Assembly: GCF_024346315.1 (NCBI RefSeq)
Contig: NZ_JAGQCS010000007.1
Coordinates: 62,001 to 126,000, forward strand
Direction of reading: 5' to 3'
From: Cyanobium sp. ATX 6F1
GTDB lineage: Bacteria; Cyanobacteriota; Cyanobacteriia; PCC-6307; Cyanobiaceae
Length of the DNA stretch: 64,000 nt
Part shown: one piece after another, positions 59,882 through 64,000 of the stretch
Position numbering within the stretch: position 1 is the first letter of the stretch
Layout: each line of letters begins with the position of its first letter
Notes under the pieces: generated by a model
What the model was told of the DNA's origin: nothing
Database searches by the model: none
Seen by the model: only the letters and a program-made list of their open reading frames with translations
Program-made: the position numbers and the translations under genes

Positions 59882-60928
59882 TCAGGCGGCCTGTTGGTAG
59901 TTGGTCATCAGGCGCAGCTTGAGGATCGCCTTGGCTTCCAGTTGGCGCACCCGTTCGCGGGAGACGTTGATCTGGCGGCCGATCTCGGCAAGGGTGAGCG
60001 GTTCGGCCCCTTCCAGACCGAAGCGCAGCTTGAGGATCTTCTGCTCCCGCTCGTTGAGCTGGGAGAGCCAGGCACTGAGGTGCTCCTTCTGGATGCTGCG
60101 GTCCATGGAATCCATGGGCTCGGTGCTGGCCGGGTCGGCGATCAGCTCCCCGAGGGTGCTGCGGTCGTCCTCACCGCGGGCGTGGGCATCGAGGGAGGCG
60201 CAGGGTGCGCTCTGGGCGATCAGATCCTCCAGTTCCTTGGGGGGGATGCCCATGGCATGGGCCAGCTCCAGCCGGTTGGGTTGGCGGCCGAAGCGGTGGG
60301 AGAGTTCCCGGGTGATGCGACGCATCTTCGAAAGCTTTTCACTGACGTGAATCGGCAGGCGAATCGTGCGGGCGCTGTTGTCGATGGCCCGGGTCATTCC
60401 TTGGCGGATCCACCAGTAGGCGTAGGTGGAGAACTTGTACCCCATGGCGGGATCGAACTTGTCGACGGCCCGCTCCAGGCCGATGGCCCCTTCTTGCACC
60501 AAATCGAGGAGCTCGAGCCCCTGGTTCTGGTACTTCTTGGCCACACTCACCACCAGCCGCAGGTTGGCGGCCATCATGCGGTCCCGGGCACGGGTGCCCA
60601 TGCGGATCTGGTGGCGCTGGCGGGGCGTGAGTGTTTCGGCAGGCAGCTCGTTCAGGCGCTTCATGGCCTGAACGTGATGGGCCAGTTCGATCTCTTCCGC
60701 TGCGGTGAGCAGCGGCACCCGGCCGATGGTGCTGAGATACCAACCGATGGAATCGGCACTCAGGCGACCCGCAGGGCGGGCGGCCGCACGGGAAGATTTC
60801 TTGCGTTCAGCCGGTGCGTTGGTAGCGCTGTCCGTGGCTTCGACAACAGGATCTGACGTCGAAGACGAACGCACAGGCGTCGCCTTCTCCGTGGATCGCA
60901 GAGGTGTCCCCATCACCCCGAGCTCCAT
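59882..60928 (-). CDS. Group 2 RNA polymerase sigma-70 factor (RpoD/SigA family)
   Basis: A ~348-residue sigma factor. Region 1.2 (YLSTIGRVPLLTAAEEIELA), region 2 (NLRLVVSVAKKYQNQGLELL, GYKFSTYAYWWIRQGMTRAI), region 3 and region 4.2 (LTLAEIGRQINVSRERVRQL) are complete; region 1.1 is short, and the N-terminus is Ser/Ala/Lys-rich. This length and layout fit the non-essential group 2 sigma factors that cyanobacteria use under stress. The ATG at 60928 is used; an internal ATG at 60913 is possible. A 13-bp tandem repeat array lies 163-227 bp upstream. Confidence 0.9.
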   Translation of the reverse strand: MELGVMGTPLRSTEKATPVRSSSTSDPVVEATDSATNAPAERKKSSRAAARPAGRLSADSIGWYLSTIGRVPLLTAAEEIELAHHVQAMKRLNELPAETLTPRQRHQIRMGTRARDRMMAANLRLVVSVAKKYQNQGLELLDLVQEGAIGLERAVDKFDPAMGYKFSTYAYWWIRQGMTRAIDNSARTIRLPIHVSEKLSKMRRITRELSHRFGRQPNRLELAHAMGIPPKELEDLIAQSAPCASLDAHARGEDDRSTLGELIADPASTEPMDSMDRSIQKEHLSAWLSQLNEREQKILKLRFGLEGAEPLTLAEIGRQINVSRERVRQLEAKAILKLRLMTNYQQAA

Positions 60929-61222
60929 ATTTGATTTGCGCGGAATGTAGCACTGTGGCGGAGAAAACAACGGGCCAAAAGCGCAGAGTTCCTTAATTGT
61001 CCACAAAGTTTCCTTGCGGATGCGTTTGGATGGCTAAGGATTTTGTCGTCTTCAGCACACTTCTGCGCTTTTTGATTCGCATGCGCAGGCGATCTGCATC
61101 ACTGATCTGTGCCACTGATCGGCATCAGTCATCGGCATCAGTGATCTGGATCCTTCAGCTCCAGCCCATGGCTTGCTCAGCCTGTGACCGGTTCGTCTGG
61201 TAGGCGGCTGCTCCGGTTTCGA
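60929..61222. other. Intergenic region upstream of the sigma factor gene
   Basis: A 294-bp stretch between the sigma factor start and the ppk stop. It is more A/T-rich than its surroundings and contains the 13-bp tandem array (61091-61155). An open frame on the plus strand here (60997-61203) has no coding character. No confident -10/-35 pair was identified. Confidence 0.6.
61091..61155. repeat. Five-unit 13-bp tandem repeat array
   Basis: Consecutive 13-mers in exact phase: GATCTGCATCACT, GATCTGTGCCACT, GATCGGCATCAGT, CATCGGCATCAGT, GATCTGGATCCTT. Units 3 and 4 differ at one base; units 1 and 3 at two; units 2 and 5 are more diverged (three differences from unit 1). A 13-bp period is not a multiple of three or of a helical turn. 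It lies upstream of the sigma factor gene and just downstream of ppk. Confidence 0.6.
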
Positions 61223-63358
61223 TCAACTGCGGGCGCTGAAACCACCTCGCCAGGTCTCGATCAGCTCCTTCTGCACCGCCCGTTGTTCGTCCTCCGGCTG
61301 GCGCCGCTCGAAGCTGCCGTCGCTGTGCATGTCCCAGGCGCTGCTGTTGTCGCCGAGATACGCCTCCAGCAGTTGTTCCAGTTGCCATTGCAACTGGGAA
61401 TCCTCCACCGGTGTGATCGCCTCCACTCGCCGGTCCAGGTTGCGGGGCATCCAGTCGGCGCTGCCGATGAAGAACTCCGGTTCACCGCCATTGGCAAACG
61501 AGAACAGGCGCGAGTGCTCCAGGAAGCGACCGATCACGCTGCTGACGCGAATGTTGTCGCTCACCCCCTCGACCCCGGGGCGGAGGCTGCACATGCCCCG
61601 CACCACCAGATCGATCTGCACGCCGGCCTGGGAGGCCTCGTAGAGCAGGGCGATGAGGCGCGGGTCCACCAGGGCGTTCATCTTGGCCTTGATCGCTCCG
61701 CCCCGGCCCTCGAGGGCGTGAAGTGTTTCCCGCTCGATCAGCGCCTCCATCCCCTTGCGCAGGGTGACCGGGGCCACCAGCAGCCGGCGGAAGCTCTGCT
61801 GCTTGGAGAAGCCGGTGAGGTAGTTGAACAGTTCCACAAGGTCCTGGCCGATCTTCGGGTTGGCCGTGAGCAGGCCCAGATCGGTGTAGAGCGTGGAGGT
61901 CTTGGAGTTGTAGTTGCCGGTGCCGATGTGGGCGTAGCTGCGCAGTCGTTCCTTTTCCTTGCGCACCACCAGCATGATCTTGGTGTGGGTCTTGAGCCCG
62001 AGCACGCCGTAGACCACGTGCACGCCGGAGCGCTCCAGCTGCCGAGCCCACTGAATGTTGTTGTCCTCGTCGAAACGGGCCTTGAGCTCCACCAGGGCCA
62101 TCACCTGTTTACCGTTCTCGGCGGCGCGAATCAGCGCCGCGATCACCGGCGAATCCTTTGAGGTGCGGTACAGCGTCATCTTGATCGCCAGCACCGAGGA
62201 ATCGTCGGCGGCCTGACCGATGAACTCCTCCACCGACGTCGAGAACAGATCGAAGGGGTGGTGCAGCAGCACGTCGCCCCGGCGCAGCACCGAGAACACG
62301 CTCTCAAATTCCTCGGCCTTGATCGAGCCGTCCTCCAGGCGGTTCTTCTGGGCCCGGGCCAGGGCGGGGTGGGTGCGGCCCTTGTGGGGTTTGTCCTTGA
62401 GCTTGGGCAGGGGGATCGACAACAGGCTCATCAGGTCATCGAGACCCAGAGGCCCATTGATCCGGTAGAGGTCGTCGGCCTCCACGTCGGTGCCCTCCAT
62501 CAGAAGCTCCACCACCTCATCGGGCATCTCATCGGCCACCTCCAGCCGCACCACCTCGCCGCCCCGGCGCCGTTTGCGCAGGCCCTCCTGCAGGGCCTCC
62601 ATCAGGTCGTCGGCCTCGAGGTCACGAAGTTCCAGGTCGGCGTCGCGGGTGACCCGGAAGAAGTAGTGCCCCTCGATCGTCATGCCGGGGAACAGCAGCT
62701 GCAGGTTGAAGGCCACCACCTGTTCCAGGGGCACGGCGGTGAAGATCGGGGCCGGCTCCCGGGTGCAGAGCTCGGTGGGGATCGTCACGAACCGGGGCAG
62801 GTTCTTCTGCGGCACCTTCACCCGGGCGAACTGCTGCTGGCCGGTGTCTGGGTCACGGATCAGGGCCGCCACATTGAGGCTGAGGTTGCTGATGAAGGGA
62901 AAGGGGTGGGCCGGATCAACCGCCAGGGGCGTGAGCACCGGAAAGATGGCGGTCTGGAAGTAGTCGTTGACCCAGGTCTTCTGGTGGGCATTGAGCCGTT
63001 CGTAGTCGATCAGCTGGACGCCGTGTTCCGCGAGCTGGTGCTTGAGGTAGAGGCGGTAGTGCTCCTGCTGCTGCCCCAGCAGGGGGCGCAGGGTTTCACG
63101 GATGATCTTGAGTTGTTGCAACGGCGTGTGGCCGTCGTCGCTGAGGCTGCCGACGCCCGCCTCCACCTGCGACTTCAGGGACGCCACGCGCACCATGAAG
63201 AACTCATCGAGGTTGTTGCTGAAAATCGCGCTGAATTTGGCCTGCTCCAGCAGCGGGGTGTGCTCGCTCAGCGCCTGGGCCAGCACCCGCTGGTTGAAGG
63301 CGATCCAGCTCAGTTCACGGTTGATGTAGAGCTCCGGCGCCACCATGGGTTCGCTCAT
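61223..63358 (-). CDS. ppk: Polyphosphate kinase 1
   Basis: A 711-residue PPK1 that makes polyphosphate from ATP. The N-terminal PPK domain begins YINRELSWIAFNQRVLAQAL. The autophosphorylated histidine lies in GLKTHTKIMLVVRKE, and the ATP-binding segments FEESIFNVL-like FESVFSVLRRGDVLLHHPFDL, MTLYRTSKDSPV and ELKARFDEDNNI are present. The ATG at 63358 is chosen; the upstream in-frame sequence overlaps the MFS gene. It follows the MFS gene on the same strand (46-bp gap). The sigma gene and its repeat array are downstream. Confidence 0.96.
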   Translation of the reverse strand: MSEPMVAPELYINRELSWIAFNQRVLAQALSEHTPLLEQAKFSAIFSNNLDEFFMVRVASLKSQVEAGVGSLSDDGHTPLQQLKIIRETLRPLLGQQQEHYRLYLKHQLAEHGVQLIDYERLNAHQKTWVNDYFQTAIFPVLTPLAVDPAHPFPFISNLSLNVAALIRDPDTGQQQFARVKVPQKNLPRFVTIPTELCTREPAPIFTAVPLEQVVAFNLQLLFPGMTIEGHYFFRVTRDADLELRDLEADDLMEALQEGLRKRRRGGEVVRLEVADEMPDEVVELLMEGTDVEADDLYRINGPLGLDDLMSLLSIPLPKLKDKPHKGRTHPALARAQKNRLEDGSIKAEEFESVFSVLRRGDVLLHHPFDLFSTSVEEFIGQAADDSSVLAIKMTLYRTSKDSPVIAALIRAAENGKQVMALVELKARFDEDNNIQWARQLERSGVHVVYGVLGLKTHTKIMLVVRKEKERLRSYAHIGTGNYNSKTSTLYTDLGLLTANPKIGQDLVELFNYLTGFSKQQSFRRLLVAPVTLRKGMEALIERETLHALEGRGGAIKAKMNALVDPRLIALLYEASQAGVQIDLVVRGMCSLRPGVEGVSDNIRVSSVIGRFLEHSRLFSFANGGEPEFFIGSADWMPRNLDRRVEAITPVEDSQLQWQLEQLLEAYLGDNSSAWDMHSDGSFERRQPEDEQRAVQKELIETWRGGFSARS

Positions 63359-63404
63359 GGTGGCTCTCGCATCGCCCGAAAGGTTCAGGGTGTCAACGTA
63401 GCAA

Positions 63405-64000
63405 TCAACCTTGGCTGCTTTCGGTGTTGGAGCTGCTTGCCAAAGGACCGGAACTAGGCAAGCCACCGGCCACCAGGGCGGCCACCGCAGTCAGCAGGCC
63501 CATGCTCAGCCAGAAGGGACTGGTGTGACCCGTGAGTTCGTAGGCCAGGCCCGCCAGGGGTGGCCCCAGGAAACTGCCCAGGCTCTGCAGACCTTGCAGG
63601 CTGCCCAGGGCGGCCCCCTGGCCGCTGCTGTCGAGGCGGCGGGAGACCAGGCTGCGCAGGCAGGGGGTGACCAGGCCCGTACCCAACGCCAGCACCGCCA
63701 CGGCGCTGAACACCACCGGCTGGGCGTTGGCTTTGGTGGCCAGCGGGACCAGCAGGCAGCCGGCGATCACGAAGCCCAGGCCCGCCAGGGTGAGGCGCCA
63801 TTCGCCGAAGCGCTTCACCAGCGGCCCGATCAGGCCACCCTGCACCACCGTGGCCACCACGCCCACGATCAGAAAGGCGGTGCCGGCCAGGGCCGGCCCC
63901 CAGTCGAAGGCCTGCTTGAAATAGAGCACCAGCACGGCGGTGAAGCCGTTGAAGGCCAGGAAGAACAGGAAGAAGGCCAGGCAGAGGCGGCGCACCTGGG
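63405..64000 (-). CDS. MFS transporter (5' end cut by window edge)
   Basis: The C-terminal part (about 198 residues) of a major facilitator superfamily transporter. Six hydrophobic helices are seen, beginning CLAFFLFFLAFNGFTAVLV, with loop motifs VKRFGEWRLTLAGLG and ALGTGLVTPCLRSLVSRR typical of the second half of 12-helix carriers. The reading frame continues beyond the right edge, so the N-terminal half and start codon are not visible. The substrate is unknown. It lies immediately upstream of ppk on the same strand. Confidence 0.85.
   Translation of the reverse strand, partial: QVRRLCLAFFLFFLAFNGFTAVLVLYFKQAFDWGPALAGTAFLIVGVVATVVQGGLIGPLVKRFGEWRLTLAGLGFVIAGCLLVPLATKANAQPVVFSAVAVLALGTGLVTPCLRSLVSRRLDSSGQGAALGSLQGLQSLGSFLGPPLAGLAYELTGHTSPFWLSMGLLTAVAALVAGGLPSSGPLASSSNTESSQG

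Noticed and set aside
60997-61203. A 68-codon plus-strand frame in the sigma upstream region.
   Set aside because: Crosses the 13-bp repeat array, Cys/Arg/Ser-rich, no ribosome binding site.

Overview
The window is a dense, GC-rich stretch of chromosomal core genome from a unicellular picocyanobacterium, most like the Cyanobium / freshwater Synechococcus group. Photosystem II protein PsbQ, a Tic20-family protein, a phytol-kinase-type enzyme, the cyanobacteria-restricted families DUF3134, DUF502, HpsJ-like and DUF1400, and the gene order dnaN - PRC-barrel - purL - purF (minus strand) beside gyrA (plus strand) support this. The assignment is an inference from recalled gene order and families, not from a database search. 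I saw no insertion sequence, prophage, CRISPR array, rRNA or tRNA.

Layout. 1-2.1 kb: chaperone genes grpE and dnaJ, then a TusA-like gene cut by the window edge (minus). 2.2-6.5 kb: type IV pilus motor genes pilB, pilT and pilC (plus). 6.4-9.4 kb: BaiN-like flavoprotein, dusA, and a glycine-rich RRM protein. 9.5-16 kb: a minus-strand block with argH, a SpoIIE-type phosphatase, ftsY, nusB, DUF502 and an HpsJ-like protein. 16.1-20.5 kb: queG, a TPR protein and a gyrase/topoisomerase IV A subunit (plus). 20.6-26.5 kb: purF, purL, a PRC-barrel protein and dnaN (minus). 26.5-26.96 kb: the only gene-free stretch longer than 300 bp. It holds a cluster of DnaA-box-like sites and an A/T-rich palindromic segment, and is my candidate for oriC. 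27-30.6 kb: thrC, a stand-alone DUF1400-type protein and a UbiB-family kinase. 30.7-38.6 kb: recN, uvrA, a DUF1400 alpha/beta hydrolase and a sucrose-phosphate-synthase-like glycosyltransferase without its phosphatase half. 38.5-46.8 kb: an LCP protein, purT, mraY, several small cyanobacterial proteins, argG, rpsF, tic20-like and aroE. 46.9-64 kb: dnaK with a clear terminator, a ThiO-like oxidase, psbQ, purU, a Wzy/O-antigen-ligase-like protein, a radical SAM protein, a lipoprotein, acnB, DAHP synthase, a phytol-kinase-like protein, a group 2 sigma factor, ppk, and a partial MFS transporter.

The genes are mostly housekeeping. Purine synthesis is represented by purF, purL, purT and purU, and PurU can supply the formate that PurT uses. 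Arginine synthesis (argH, argG), aromatic synthesis (aroG-type and aroE), protein folding (dnaK, dnaJ, grpE), replication and repair (dnaN, gyrA, recN, uvrA), and envelope building (mraY, LCP, Wzy-like) are also present.

No large undescribed system is evident. The most interesting signals are noncoding: the oriC candidate; a CIRCE-like (HrcA operator) palindrome before an uncharacterised small gene; a five-unit 13-bp tandem array upstream of the sigma factor gene; a nested hairpin in the leader of the RRM gene; a long hairpin between pilB and pilT; and a recurring TANNNT hexamer placed 19-23 nt before many start codons.
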